64,000 nucleotides of DNA from Amoebophrya sp. A120 (GCA_905178155.1 CAJINV010000005.1:6803223-6867222); one strand, 5' to 3'. Positions 13,201 through 25,229 are shown, numbered from the stretch's first letter. Numbers and translations are program-made. The notes: a model not told the origin generated them from the letters alone.

Positions 13201-13682
13201 TATTTGACTTTCTGAAAAAGTACAAGCCGATTCGCTTGAAGAAAGTGAGGTTGGCGAAAGCGTTTGCGCAGGAAGAGCGGACGGGACCGCCATCATTAGC
13301 GAAGCCGAAGAGTGGGAACACCAAGGACGAAGGAGGTGCGAATGTGGAAGTTGACGATAAGGATAAGGGTGAACCTAACGACCACATTAAGGCGATCGTC
13401 GATGCGAACATCACTAGCACGACTGCCGCTCCTGTGGCGGGTGAAGGTGGAAAGGTGGAATTAGGTGCGGATCCCGCTGCGCTGAATGATCAACAGGAGA
13501 ACGATTTTGAGGAGAGAAGTGAAGGACAACAGCGAATAAAGAAGCCGGTGAAGCGCGAAGTAAGTCAACGCAGTACAACTAAAGCGGCTGCCAAGAGTGT
13601 CGCACGCGGACGTGGCCGTCCGAAAAACGACGCGAGTAATGCGTCGGGTCCGGGTACTAGAAAAGCGACGAACAAGAAGTAA
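7229..13682 (+). CDS. Large basic Q/E-rich protein with C-terminal AT-hook-like motif, function unknown
   Basis: Two exons, 7229-13035 and 13208-13682, 2093 residues. The start is the first in-frame ATG (MGNSLPTI); the frame stays open upstream, so a 5' exon is possible. In order: Ser-rich N-terminus; a lysine-rich nuclear-localisation-like cluster near residues 240-257; a Gln/Pro-rich tract near 800-870; a highly charged predicted coiled coil near 1450-1590 (runs of E, Q, K, R); a more ordered C-terminal region near 1590-1990 with many aromatics; and GRGRPK near 2069, resembling an AT-hook. This suggests a nuclear or chromatin protein, but no family was recognised. The 5.8 kb first exon is free of introner elements, unlike its neighbours. 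Confidence 0.85.
13036..13202. mobile_element. Introner element, family A, reverse orientation, 167 bp
   Basis: TATGCACTGCAAAAATATCG...TATACTTTTGCAATCCATA with perfect TSD TTTGA (13031-13035, 13203-13207). The interior runs in reverse (CCTCAGCATAAGAAATGAAA). Excision joins KAKRF to DFLKKYKPIR. Confidence 0.92.
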
Positions 13683-15360
13683 TTTAGATTCAGTTTGAAA
13701 TCAATAGTAGGGACAGAGGCAGTATTCACTTCAACATCAGCCTCGTCTCAGGGAGAAAGAACCGAATGTTGAAGAAGCTCGCACCGCCTCTCAGGCGCGC
13801 GGAAAACGAAAGAGCAGGTAGTTATAGTTGCGCAAGATTCCTATTCTTTGAACTCGTGATGTATGACAAAAATTTAGTTGTCGTGCAACCTTGTTGGGAG
13901 GCGGAGGAACAAAAAATTTACCACGGAAAACAACAGGTCCTCCTACAGACAGTTGTGGACAACGAGGATCATGATCGCGACGTGGCTGCGCCATGACGAA
14001 CGTAATTTCTCAAACGCGACGGGAGTGCTGCGCTTATGTCCACGCGGTCTTAAGGTAGGATTAGTGTACTAGTAGTAGCAACTTCGCTCTCGAATGAAGA
14101 TGAATTGTTTGAATGTCCATGCACTGGTGGTCGCTCTTGACGGCAACAGCAGTCTCCAAGATTCACTTTCCGTCTTCTCCAGGTAACCATCTGTGCTAGC
14201 ACAGAGGATCCGCGCCGTTTTATTGGCGCATCGTACGTCTACCTACTTGAAGCGCGCAAGACGACAACAAGCGACGGCTACTTCATTACACTCCTGTGGT
14301 GGACACGAGGAATAGAAACGAAATAAAAGTGCTTGCTGAAGAGGGACGGACGAAGGGGATCTAAACGTAGACAAAGGTCCTTTTTTCGTTGAGTTTCTGT
14401 GTGCATTTTGGAGGTCTTACCGCACTAAATGGTGACTGACGGGCTCGGAGCAGCAAAAATGCTTAGGTGACGTAGTACTATCAGAATTACTGTCAATATC
14501 TCCATTCTACTCAACACACACAGGTACTCGGGCAATCCAACAGCGAGGACGCAATTTAAGGAAGGAGTACCGCAATCGATGATCCGAGTATAGTGAATCG
14601 GCGGACAATCTTCAGAAAAGTTTTTCTCGTAACTGTATTCAGTAGTACTGGACGCGAGGTTTCACTTCAATTCGCTTCGGTGTTTGCGGTTTGTCGCTCG
14701 ACGAGTCCTGGATAGGGCTCAGGAATAACCCATATTTTCAAAAGTTGTTCCAAGCACATCTTTTTTTTCATGTTATAAGTACTACTCCCAAACAAGGTCC
14801 CAAAAAGCAACATGATGAGAGATCCGGATCTTGCGGGAGAAGTACTATGTTACCATTGTCAGATGGCGGGCGGCAAAGTTGCGTGCGATGAAGTAGAATC
14901 CACCTGCTGAGGATCTTCATGATGACCTACTAGAAACTACGATTCGTTTCTTCGTATGAATTTGGCCTCTCAGGATTATATCGAGATCCAATACAACTAC
15001 AAGAAGCAACCGCGACGTCTTCTTCTTCTTCGAGATGATCCTTTGTTTGGAACAATATTAAGGACAAGTCAACAAAGCCACCGAAGGCAAAAGCCACAGC
15101 ATGAAGATCTCGACCGACAGCGATTTGTGGATAAAGATCATACTCGTAGTACAAGTCCGGGGTAGTTCATCAAGTTGTGCAGTCCAGCAGAAAGATGTCA
15201 AACTTTACAAATTTGTAAAGCGATCTTTTGCAGCAGCAGCGCACGAGGAGGACGCTTTTGAGCTTGATCCCGCCGACACCTCAAGACAGTAGAGCTCTTT
15301 CTCCTCTAAGTACGTTGGTTTAGCTCTTTTGGTTGATTAGAAAAGTCCTGAAGTTTTACT
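13683..15360. other. Intergenic region, nothing recognised
   Basis: Short ORFs only; no long frame, introner terminus or RNA gene recognised on either strand. Confidence 0.45.
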
Positions 15361-15415
15361 AGGTAGGGTTTAAGTTTACCAATCCAGATCTTGTCGTGCA
15401 CTTTCTGCTTGTGCG
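15361..15415 (+). repeat. 55-bp direct repeat, copy 1 of 3
   Basis: Begins AGGTAGGGTTTAAGTTTACC and ends TTTCTGCTTGTGCG. It recurs at 16334-16388 with one visible mismatch and, as a 39-bp part, at 17646-17684. Copies 1 and 2 bracket the recombinase-like ORF. Confidence 0.85.
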
Positions 15416-15978
15416 ACGCCGGCAAGCACTCTGCCGTCATTGTTCGCGACGACTCCCTCGAGATCATACTCGCATCGAGGAAGCAAGAGCAGCGCGGCGT
15501 GAAGCTCTCCCGCGGTTGCTTCTGCGGGGGGCACGACGTGTTCTCCGACTATTGCCCCGTTCACGTAATCGGGAAGTTTGTGGAGGAAGTGCAGCCGGGC
15601 GGCCGGTTGTTCCCGAGCTGCTCGTATGTCGGCACTTTGCAATACCTCCGCGACGCCTTCGCCAGTCTCGGCCTCCAGGCACATGGAAAGCCCGGGACAC
15701 AGTCCCTGCGCCGGGGGGCGCTTCAGACAATGGAATCGGTTAACCCCAACGCGGCCCAGTTGCTGTCGTTGGGGGATTGGTCGTCGTCGGCCATACAGGA
15801 ATACAGGGACCTGCGACGGTCCGAGGCCATCGCGGTCCAGAACACCTTTCTCCCGGTGGCCCGGGAAGGCGAAAGTGACTCCGACTCCGAAGCCGGTGCA
15901 CCGGCAGGCGCCGGTGAAGGCGATACAGCCGCGGGCGACCCACTGGCAAATGCCGGGGTCCCGCCCGTTCCGAATTGA
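15367..15978 (+). pseudogene. Tyrosine-recombinase-like fragment, lacking a start codon
   Basis: A frame open from 15367 with no ATG until the middle, so probably a remnant or 3' exon. The visible part resembles the C-terminal half of a tyrosine recombinase: a Cys/His motif (CFCGG...DYCPVHV), then GTQSLRRGALQ where functional enzymes have H-x-x-R, then LGDWSSSAIQEYRD supplying the late W and catalytic-type Tyr. The usual His is Gln here. The tail is acidic and Gly/Ala-rich. The 55-bp repeat overlaps its beginning. Members of this enzyme class are carried by DIRS- and Crypton-like elements; which of them this came from is not decidable here. Confidence 0.55.
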
Positions 15979-16333
15979 TCTCAAGGCGTTTGCTCGAGCT
16001 CTCTCGCGGCTCCACCGACCTAAGCAAGGTGCCCGCACCTGTTCTACGCGTTCTTGATACAAAATCACCCCGTGCGCTCGCACGGTGTACCCAATGCAGC
16101 TCTTCTCGAGCTTTTAGTGCGCGCTGTTGCGCATAGGACAGCTCGCAGCTGTCGTTCCTCTCGCAGCCCGTAGTTGCTGCTCCCTCGCGCGACCCGCTTT
16201 CAGAGCGAGATTTGTGTTCGCGCGCTGAACGCGTCTGTGCGGGATCTCCATGCGAGGTCATCGACCACGTGCACACCGAGTCGTGTGTCAGCTCGTGTGA
16301 ACTTTTAGCCTTATCGATTGAGAAAGAAAATTA

Positions 16334-16388
16334 AGGTAGGGTTTAAGTTTACCAATCCAGATCTTGTCGTGCACTATCTGCTTGTGCG
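16334..16388 (+). repeat. 55-bp direct repeat, copy 2 of 3
   Basis: Nearly identical to 15361-15415 (CTATCTG for CTTTCTG); start-to-start distance 973 bp. Confidence 0.85.
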
Positions 16389-17645
16389 CATATATGGATC
16401 TGGTTCGATAGAGTTGTAGGAGGATGATGAAACTTCGTCGATTCATGTTGGCGTATCGTGGTTACCTGCGTTAGCGCCTGTGGTTCGATTGGCTAAGGAC
16501 AACAAAAACTGAGCAAAACAGATACTAACATCCGGGGGCAAATGAAGGGATGTGGTATAGCAGTTTCTCGACGCATTGATAAAATACCTCCCCGGATGCC
16601 CCTGGATGACTCAATTCATTTCTCAATCAAAAAATAGCACCCTGCTTCGATTTTTTCCCCCCGAATTCAATAGCAGTCACTTTTCTGTATTTTCTTTCTA
16701 AGAGCAGTAGTTTCGTATATCCCTCTGTAAGTACTTCATAGTGGGTGCTATATCGGCGGAAGGTTGGGGATTCCGGCTCTGCCGTTGGCATGTTTTTGAA
16801 TTCATAAGATTTTTCCTCTTCTTTGCAATTGGTAGCGAGGGGCTTCAAGGGGGTGGAAAGTGACGGACGAACCTTGAGAATTTCAATATCAAGGGTGAAG
16901 AGAAGAAGCATCTTATGCCCCTTCTCTTCGGAAGATATAGAGGTCGCACTTTGATAACGAAAGCAGAGGATGACCCCTAGTCCCGAAATTTCCGCTACCA
17001 TGGGCATTATTTGTTGAAAAGCAGTCACGTGTCTTCAATTTGCAGGTGCCTTGCGCGCTACCTCTAGAGATAATTTCCGTCTCCTCTAATCAGATTTTGT
17101 CTCTGAAGAGGGCAGAAAGAAGACTAGCTACGCTGGCGAGAGATCCTAACTCGTCATGATTGCTCTTTCCAAAAATGTCCGCCACTGTCGTTCCTCGCTG
17201 ATGATCATGCCTTCCAAACCCCTTTTTTTATTCAGCGAAAAGCTTTGTTTTGGGCTAGTCAGCTTGGGCGACAGGGCACAAGGAGACAGGTACAGTGACA
17301 CAGCCGCCAAGACATAGCAGAGGCCAATGGAGTCGAAGACAAAATCAGTCTCTTGGGTGCCCGCTTTCTTCGCGTAGCAAGATCGTGCGCACCCTGGCTG
17401 TGTCTTCCCAAGCGTGACGCGGTGGAGCGACTACGTACCAACGAGGACGAGGAGCCTTGGCTTGCTAAAACATCATTGCGGATGGCCCCGCATTGATGTC
17501 GGACAAGTCCCGAAGACGCATGTTGATCACATTGAACCGCGGTGGAGGAGGAGATGAGCAGAGACCTATCTTAATCCTCCTTGAGCACTAGGATCTGCGC
17601 TACTTCTCTTTGCTTATGGTTTATAGCGGATCTCATACAAAAAAA
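16389..17645. other. Intergenic; minus-strand ORF 16627-17028 uncertain
   Basis: The only frame of note is a 133-codon minus-strand ORF at 17028-16627 with no recognised family and no introner. Its composition is protein-like, but nothing else supports expression. Confidence 0.25.
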
Positions 17646-17684
17646 ATCCAGATCTTGTCGTGCACTTTCTGCTTGTGCGCATAT
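17646..17684 (+). repeat. Partial third copy of the 55-bp repeat
   Basis: ATCCAGATCTTGTCGTGCAC... through GTGCGCATAT. It shares the 3' part of the repeat and the GCATAT that follows copy 2. Confidence 0.8.
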
Positions 17685-18175
17685 TGGTGCAAGTTTGCCG
17701 TTTCCCTGTGACGGTGTGGACCGCTCTGACTACCAGGCGCTTTCTTCCGCTCCGTAGTTGTAAGCACTTAAGTACTTATTTTTGGCCAAAATAAAGGCAT
17801 TTTTGGATTCCATTTTACGTCCTTGTGAAGTACGAACAGCAACAAGTTCTTGCACGTCGGAGAAAACAAAAATGTGGGGGCAACATCATCCGCTGCAACA
17901 ATTTCACCGTGCTTTTGGCCGAGCGACGGGCGTGGCTACAAAAGTGAACAATGTTACTACATGTTCTTTCAAGGCTGGGAGAATCCCGCGAAGGACCCAT
18001 AGCAGCGCTGTGAATTGACCCGGACGCAAAGGATTGGAGTTGAAAAATGACGAACCTAGTGTCTACCATTGAAAGTAAATTTATAAAAGTTTTCAGATTG
18101 GAAGCAGCTAGGCTCTGCCTTTATATATTGCCACAAAAATTTACAAGTAGGAGTTAGCTTATACTTGGAACATGT

Positions 18176-18232
18176 GCACAGAACCAAGACTGTATGGGCA
18201 TAACCGTTTTCGCCATGGTTGTTAAGGTTGCA
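18176..18232 (+). repeat. 57-bp dispersed repeat, copy 1
   Basis: GCACAGAACCAAGACTGTAT...ATGGTTGTTAAGG. A diverged copy lies at 18828-18884. Function unknown. No gene seen in 17685-19084. Confidence 0.7.
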
Positions 18233-18827
18233 TATGCTTTAGGCGGTATTAGGGAGGGGCGACACACTTTCAAAACAACTATCTACTTTTATTTTTTGGC
18301 GCGCCTTGTGCCCGCCGCGATTGTCTATTAAAGTTTACCTTTGACTATTTCTGCTCGGAAGATGTAGTTTAGACGATAAGCGTTTTTCTATTTGTGGACC
18401 GAAGTAGGACGCGTGGAGGTGTAACAGGGCATGAACTATGGCGGAATGAGATATGCTATCTCGGACTACCAAAAGTTCAAACCCTGGGCCGATCCTCTGA
18501 GTGACTTCCTTCCCGCAAATCTTTAGACTGTTTGATCCCGAACCCAGCACAAACAAGCACGAGAATAAGGATTAAGCGCAAGATCTAGAGCGAATACCCA
18601 AACAAATTGCACACCCAACCACAACACACGCGCTGAAGATCTACCACGCTGAAAACACTCTCTACACCTGAATGAGGGCGGGCGTGATGAATGTAGTGGC
18701 AACCTTTTTCGATTTTTTACAGGCTACGGGATCGATCGTTGAGCTAGGTGCTTTCTCTATAAACATCTTATGACGATTAAATGAATTCCCGCTATGTCAA
18801 TTTCGCTTTTAGTCCATCACACAGCAC

Positions 18828-18884
18828 GCACAGAACCAAGACCGTAAGGGCATAATCGTGTTTGGAATGGTTGTTAAGGATGCG
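18828..18884 (+). repeat. 57-bp dispersed repeat, copy 2
   Basis: GCACAGAACCAAGACCGTAA...ATGGTTGTTAAGG; about 80-85 percent like 18176-18232 by eye. It lies 200 bp upstream of the next gene. Confidence 0.7.
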
Positions 18885-19084
18885 TGAAAAAACATGATGA
18901 CTGAACGTGAAAGCCGATGCGGTAGTAGGCAGCTCTCGGCGAGGTTTTACGAGTGAAGCAAAAAACAAAAAAGTAGGAACACAGCCAGCCAGCGAAACGA
19001 AAGCAGGGCGCAGCAGACACGAAGAGTGTTCGCCCAAGAATGATCATGGCCCGGAAATGAGAAGGAAAGTGTGATGAAAGGATA

Positions 19085-22000
19085 ATGTGTAATGCGACTC
19101 GTGAAAAGAGTTTCAATACCGTAGTCAAAGTTCTCACATTGTTCCTAAGCATTTTTGTGCCGGAGTTTTCACAAGCCTTCTCGTTAGCGAGAAGAATCTC
19201 GCTGCACGCAAGACGAGGAGGACAGTCGAAGTGGCCGCGGGAGCCAGATCTACTGCAACTTCATGAAGCTGCTGCACCTGCTAGTACAACTTCTAGTTCG
19301 CCGGACGCCAAGAGTGGTGCTCCTGGTGCCCCCTACTTCGTCACAAATAAAGAACCACTTCCGACGTCGTTCTTCGAAGACCAACAGCAGCAGATCATGG
19401 AGCAGCTGCTGGATTTTCTGCCGTTAGAGGTGTCCAACTTCCTTACCCTGAACGAGGTGAAAGAGTTGTGCAATGCGCTTCCGAGGAAGATGAAGATGAT
19501 CGAGACTTCTGTGGATGATGTGGCTGGTGAAGACCACAGAGATGAAGCAGTAGTAGAGGGTCACTGCACGACACATGACAGTCATTCCAGGACAACTACG
19601 AATATTAAAACGAAAGACCAGGAGGTCTCGTCCTCTGACGTGATGGTCATCAACAGACTGCAACAGAAATTGCGAAAAGAAAGACTTTTTTACGAGAAAA
19701 ACGCCCTCGTCCGGCACCTCTTACTCGTCCAACACGACCCGGTCGCGGCGTTGCTTGGTGGGGACACGTATGGAATCCAAAGATGTCCGGGTCCTCTGGA
19801 AACCTGTGATGCTGCTTCTGAATGTCACAGAAGATCTGGCATGCAAGTCCTAGTATCAATACAGGTTTATTTGAGCAGGTTTCACAATGCCTAATTCGCG
19901 TGACAAATGCCGTCTTTGGGTGGCAAGAGATGAGCAACTTTTAATATTGCGGTCGATGCATGAGAGATTTTTGTCTGGTGTGAACAAACGCGCATCAGAA
20001 GTTTTTTTACATGTTTCCAGACCTTCTAGACATATTTGCAAAAATGCATAACACGGCGGAAAGACTGGCGGAAATGGAGCGGGAGAAGTTCGAAAAGCTA
20101 CGAAATCGCGAGAAGAATGCCGCGGAACGTGCTCTACGATTATGTCTTTTTACCAGAGAGGCCGAAAACGAAATCGGAAATGATCCTACACCGTTCATAA
20201 AACCATTTTTCCACGACGTGAATTGGTCTATCTTGTGCAAAAGTATCGTACTCGTACTAATTCTAATTGCTTTTATGCATTACAAATCTCTTTCTCAAGG
20301 CAAATCAGCATTTACAAATTCAATTTGTAATGCTGGGCCAATTTGTAATGCAGTTTATACTAGTACGATGCTTTTGCATTGCATATGGTTTTTCCTATAC
20401 CTGGAGGAAACGCTTAACCTCCTTCTCGAGCCGGAGGCACGTATTGAAGACCTGCGTCATCTATTTTACGTATCAAGTGCAAAAGTGTCTGGGTCTGATG
20501 AAAGGGTCGTGCAAGGTTTGTCGTGCTTGTCTGGCATGACGGAAATAAAGTCTGTATTTTTGCGTGTCCAAGAAGAGACCCTTTTGCTTGTCATGCAAAT
20601 AAAACGCAGTTGGTCATGCGGAAACAAAGGGAAAGCGCAACACTAAGCCCCGCAAAAAATATTTCTCATGCTTGGCTTTGCATTAATACAGACCATTCAC
20701 TGATTCACATTTCAGCATTACAAGTTTTCAGACCCAGACATATTGATTGCAAGGCATATCACGGCTCCTATCATGATTCTCTCGAGCGGCGACTTGAGGT
20801 TATGCATTGCAAAGGTATCGTACTCGTATTATTGCATTACAATTTTTCTCAGCATGAGAAGTAAAATTCGTAATGCGGATTTACCTTATGTAAAAGATTT
20901 GTAATGCATGACTGCAATTGAATTACTACGAGCGCGATACTTTTGCACTGCATACAGGTGGCGAAAGGGCAACTCCAACGGAGGGCCGAGTTGAAGCGGC
21001 GGCGAGTTTTGGCGAGGGATAAAAAAGTTCTTCTTCAGAATTATCCTATGAAAAAACGTCCCCCCCCAGAGTTGTCATGCAAATCTGCATGCTGAAAATG
21101 TTTCTCATGCGGAGCCCCATGAGAAGCATTTTCCAGTCGTGTATTGGAATTTGTCATGCTCCAATCAGCATGATATACTGGATCTGTGATGCTGCTGAGC
21201 TAGCTCAAACAGCACTACAATACGAGTCCAAATTTGTCATGCAAAACAGCCAGAGCTTGTGGATTTGTCTAGCCGAGTCCCCATCCTGACTATGGGGTAG
21301 GGACGTTTTTACATAGGATAAGAATAAGGAGAGGGAACGTACTGCCGGAGGTGCAGAGCTCAAAAGTCGACGCTCATTTTCGTGGAAGAACCAAGAGACG
21401 AACCTCCCGGGACGCGGCGTAGTACCACGAGAAGTGGAAGCAGTAGCAGATCAGCACCTTCTTCAGGGGGGAGACCACCTTCCGTCAGAAGGTAACGAAA
21501 TCGATTTCAGAGGTCGTACATCTGGCGCGACCAGAGGGAGTTGTAGTAGTTCTTACTCTCTCGTCGGTTCACACCCAGGAGGAGAAGCTGCCCGAGCTGA
21601 TGTCAATGTTCCCTTTCCCCCCGGCGACGAAAACAACTACCCTTTTCGTGTCGTCGCACAAGAGTTGATGCACCTTTGTCCGGGACTGCCGCTTGGCCAC
21701 GGATGCGAAAATAGAGCCGAATTGGACCTGCTGTTGGAGCAAAAAGAGCTGCTTCAGTTGCCCGGCGGACCTAGTACAACTACACAGCCGATGCTGGAAG
21801 GGTTTTGTCTGCCACGGATCACGTTGCTGCCCTGGACAGAATATCCAGTGCAAAAGTATCGCACTCGTAGTAATTGCAATTATGCATTGCAAATCTTTTT
21901 CCTAAGGTCAATCAGCATTACAAATGCTGAGGAAATTTGTAATGCAATTCATACTAGTACGATACTTTTGCAATGCATACAGAAATGTTAGTACAGCAGC

Positions 22001-24190
22001 CTGTAGATGATACAGATCGTAGTACTTGTGAAGGAGAACACGATCTGCTGGTGACGTCCGGAACAACACAACGAGACCATGATCTTCCTCCTTGTAGTAC
22101 CAGTTTTATTGGGCGGCGGCCCGCGCGTGGTGGACACGCTCGTCACACACACGAATATGTGACCGGCGAAATCGCGAGCAAGATACAGAGGTTGTGCCGC
22201 CGCGCGCGGGAGCTCGACCGGAACAGTTGCGCACGGATGCTGCAGCCGAGTGACTTCGTACGAGAAAAACAGTTTCTGCACGAGGTGAAGAATCAACAAT
22301 GGGTTCTTTCCGCTTGTTTATCAAATGTAAAAATGTCTGGGTCTGGAAGAATGCAAGTTTGTCATGGGTGTCTGGCATGACTCGAGAATCTGTGTTGCAT
22401 AGGCACGAAAAGGTCCTCTTACCTGTCATGCAAAAACGCAGTTTGTCATGCGGAATACGTAAGACATGGGAGCCAAAAAATTTGTCATGCGTAGCTGCGT
22501 ATTGCAGTCCGTCTACCATTCACTTTTAGCATCACAAGTTTCCAGACCCAGACACTTTTACACTTTATATTGTTTTCCGCTCGCCTTGCACGACTTTTTC
22601 GACGGGGTGCGGACGAGTCTCAGGCCTGTCGTGGATAGGAAAAATGAGTTCTTGTTCCCTGCGACGAGCAAGCATCATGGTGCTGGGATGACCGCACGCT
22701 TCAACGGGTCTGCATCTTCAACATCCACTTCGACCAGCGCAGGAGGCCGTGAGGATGAGCAACGTGATGATCGTCCCTCGAGTTCTTTGCTAGAACAGAT
22801 CCAGGCCTTGCTCGCATGGCAGCAGCCGCGGTCTTTTGCTACTACTAGTACAACACCAATCCCACGTCAGTCTTGGGAAGTGACCACGGAGGTATTTGAG
22901 CAAGGGCAGCCGGGTTACAGCCGACATCCGACGGGCGAGAACAAAGGTGAAAAAGTTGTCGTCCCACTGCAGAAAATTGATCTGCTGGTCGAGGACGTGC
23001 TGGTGTCACGAACCGCGACCAGAAATAGAACGACAAGCGACTACACCGCTGGCACTGGAAATCTTCATCCTCGTCGGAGGCAGCAGGATCATGCTGATCT
23101 TCTTGATGGTGCAGTTGAAGCAGGAGCAGAACGAAGTAAACACGACGATGCTTTCGATCTGCTCCGCACCAAGTTGCTCACCATGTTGCAGAAGCAGATC
23201 TGGCAGTCCAGTTTCCGCTTGAGAATGGAAGATCTCTCTGTTTCAGTCGACCACGAAACGCGGTCTGTGTTTTTACACGCGGATTACAAGCATCTACTCG
23301 AGCACCCACGACACGCTGCGCGGGATCATCATCATAATTCGCAGCCGAGACGACGACGACGACGACGAGCGGCGACCAGCAAAAATGGAGGATTATCTTC
23401 AGAAAACGAAATCGTGGACCACAGACCGTTTGAGTTAACCTACGAATTTCAATTAGAGGATTACGTCGGTAGTTTTCCTTCTACTGACGAACACCATGTT
23501 TTTGCGGAACGACAAGTAGAACGACGACCACGACATGCTGGTCATCTTCCGAGCAGCGTCCGCGGCCGAAACAGCAGAGTGGAAGATCATGATGAAAGAC
23601 GGAAGCAGAAAGAAATTGTGGAGGAATGCGCGAGGCGGAAAAAGCTGCGAGAAGAGGAGGGGGACTATGGAAGTTCTCAAACGTTATATTCTCAATTGTT
23701 ACACGAATTTTGTGATGCAAAAACAGCATATAGGGGAAGGGGCAAGCACAAGCTTGCAAGTCTCGCATCACAAATTTTGCGCAGATTTAGATGCTAACTA
23801 GCCCTTCGAGCATTTGTCATGCGAAGCAGCTTGATCGTCTAGCCCTAGCGGTAGCGGCTCAAGGTCATTTTGCATGAAGACAAATCATGTAACAGTTGAG
23901 AATGTAACATTTGAGAACGCCATAACGACTATGCGCGCAGCATTGCGGGGCGGTTGAAGTTCAAAAAGTTGGCGATTTCCATGGCGGTTGAAGAGAGTGA
24001 TTTGTCCTTGTCGAGGACAGCAAGTCGTGTAGGAGATGCGTCTACTGCTGAAGATCATGTGTCCACCGATCAGCAGGACCAGGTTTTCCACAGTGGTACA
24101 ACTGCTCGACGTGTGACCACAGGAGCGCCCTCAAGAGAAGCAAAATCCAGAAAGCTGTCTTTTCGAGTCAATTTTGAAGCACCGCAGTGA
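19085..24190 (+). CDS. Secreted-type protein, paralog of the gene at 31774, function unknown
   Basis: Nine exons: 19085-19768, 20056-20228, 20391-20470, 20764-20800, 20960-21041, 21326-21841, 21985-22318, 22575-23665, 23930-24190; 1085 residues, frame intact. The N-terminus (about 31 residues, core VVKVLTLFLSIFVPEFSQA) looks like a signal peptide. Residues 111-230 hold a block shared with the 31774 gene: FLPLEVSNFLTLNEVKELC, then LVRHLLLVQHDPVAALLGG (there FFPVQVSKFLTKNENKEFC and LVRHLVQIQHDPFGALLGA). A basic amphipathic helix follows, and near the C-terminus LTYEFQLEDYV matches GYEFRVEEYV of the paralog. No enzyme motif seen. All eight introns are introner elements. A role as an exported protein is inference from the leader only. 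Confidence 0.85.
19769..20050. mobile_element. Introner element, family B, 282 bp
   Basis: Diverged B termini (TATGGAATCCAAAGATGTCC, GACATATTTGCAAAAATGCA). Perfect TSD ACACG (19764-19768, 20051-20055). Excision gives LLGGDT-AERLAEMERE. Confidence 0.88.
20229..20385. mobile_element. Introner element, family A, 157 bp, no in-frame stop
   Basis: Typical A ends. TSD TGGTC/TGGTT (one mismatch; 20224-20228, 20386-20390). Element plus TSD is 162 nt without a stop in the host frame, so retention would add 54 mostly hydrophobic residues. Confidence 0.9.
20471..20758. mobile_element. Introner element, family B, 288 bp
   Basis: TATCAAGTGCAAAAGTGTCT...GATTGCAAGGCATA; imperfect TSD TTACG/TCACG. The interior closely matches the B element at 45453 (shared GTGTCCAAGAAGAGACCCTT). 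Confidence 0.87.
20801..20954. mobile_element. Introner element, family A, reverse orientation, 154 bp
   Basis: TSD GAGGT/CAGGT. One of only four insertions where the duplicated bases permit GT-AG borders (GAG^GTTATG...ATACAG^GTGG). Excision joins RRLEV to AKGQLQRR. Confidence 0.9.
21042..21320. mobile_element. Introner element, family H, 279 bp
   Basis: TATCCTATGAAAAAACGTCC and inverse GGACGTTTTTACATAGGATA; perfect TSD AGAAT (21037-21041, 21321-21325). Excision joins VLLQN to KERERTAGG. The interior carries several TTGTCATGC motifs. The only complete H element here. Confidence 0.92.
21842..21979. mobile_element. Introner element, family A, 138 bp
   Basis: The shortest A copy; perfect TSD CAGAA (21837-21841, 21980-21984). 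Excision joins LLPWTE to MLVQQPVDD. Confidence 0.94.
22319..22569. mobile_element. Introner element, family B, 251 bp
   Basis: TATCAAATGTAAAAATGTCT...GACACTTTTACACTTTATA; perfect TSD TTGTT (22314-22318, 22570-22574). Excision joins VLSAC to FPLALHDFF. Confidence 0.93.
23666..23924. mobile_element. Introner element, family C, 259 bp
   Basis: TATGGAAGTTCTCAAACGTT...TTTGAGAACGCCATA. Duplication degraded: GGGAC left, ACGAC right. Excision gives EEGDY-ARSIAGRLKF in frame. Confidence 0.88.
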
Positions 24191-24537
24191 TAGGATTGAT
24201 AAATTTGTAAGAAATCGAATTTCACCCCCGGCGATTTTCAAATGCAATTTCAAATCCAATCCACTTCACTTCGGGGGGTGGTGGTTGGCGGTGGCCTCTT
24301 CGCATGTGGCTCACTAGACCGGGGCAGGGAACGACGCAACGCTATGCACCACGGGCACGCGACTACCAAATGCCAGCGTGGACGCCAATCCGGGCAGGAG
24401 CACATGCCCACTAATCCACACCTATCGCTACACAAGAGCAGCGGCCACTGGCTCCACAACTGCGACCAGTCGCAGAAACGCGCTCGGCAAAAACTTGATG
24501 ATTGAAACTTCAAGAACGATGTTGTTGATCCCACAAC
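24191..24537. other. Intergenic, nothing recognised
   Basis: Short frames only; no introner terminus seen. Confidence 0.4.
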
Positions 24538-24590
24538 TATACCTGGACTGAGAACTACTACCCGATCGTCTTTCCTTTTTGGTCAGATGT
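24538..24590 (+). repeat. Perfect 53-bp direct repeat, left copy
   Basis: TATACCTGGACTGAGAACTA...TTTTTGGTCAGATGT, identical to 26773-26825. Just inside it, CCTTTTTGGTCAGATG and GTGGTGCGAATGGACG are each repeated once more (24591-24655). Confidence 0.9.
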
Positions 24591-25229
24591 GGTGCGAATG
24601 GACGTATCTTCCTTTTTGGTCAGATGGATTCTGGCAGCTATGTGGTGCGAATGGACGAGGCGCGGCGGCGCCTCCGCAGGCAAGCGAAAAACAACCCGAA
24701 GCTGCTGAAATATTACAACCAGCTTCTGCGGGAATGCCCGAACAAAGACATCGCCAGGGGACTCGATACGGGTACTCTTTTTTGCATTCCGCTCGTGATT
24801 GACGCAAAATTTTGCTATTCCCACTTGATAAAATTCCAAGAATGAACAGGGGACGTATGCTGTTCATCTGAAAGACCTGAAGCAAACATGACCTGCCCTG
24901 TCCGCCCGGTAACAGTCTTCTGCTTCGCAATTCCCATGCCGGCAGCAGATAGCACCCGGACCAGCGGTAGGGTGAAGCTGGAGACGGTCGAGTGTGGACA
25001 GCCAGGATGTCGATGTCCTCATACCCGCGGCCGGACTTCCTGTGTGAGGTATAGTAGTGGTAATTTTGGTGTTTAGTTTTTATTAGGTATTCACATGAAG
25101 GGCGTTGTATCATTTTGGTCCTTTTTGCCCGTACCGGCAAACCGTCGCACATTTTACAAAAAAAAGGCCTTGGGATGGTTTTCGCCTTCCATCCTGGGGC
25201 GAGGTCAAAGAGCCTATTGTTGGCATTAT

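Noticed and set aside
15376-16276. Long minus-strand ORFs opposite the recombinase fragment
   Set aside because: They are GC-rich shadows of the plus-strand frame, with no start context and no recognisable domain.
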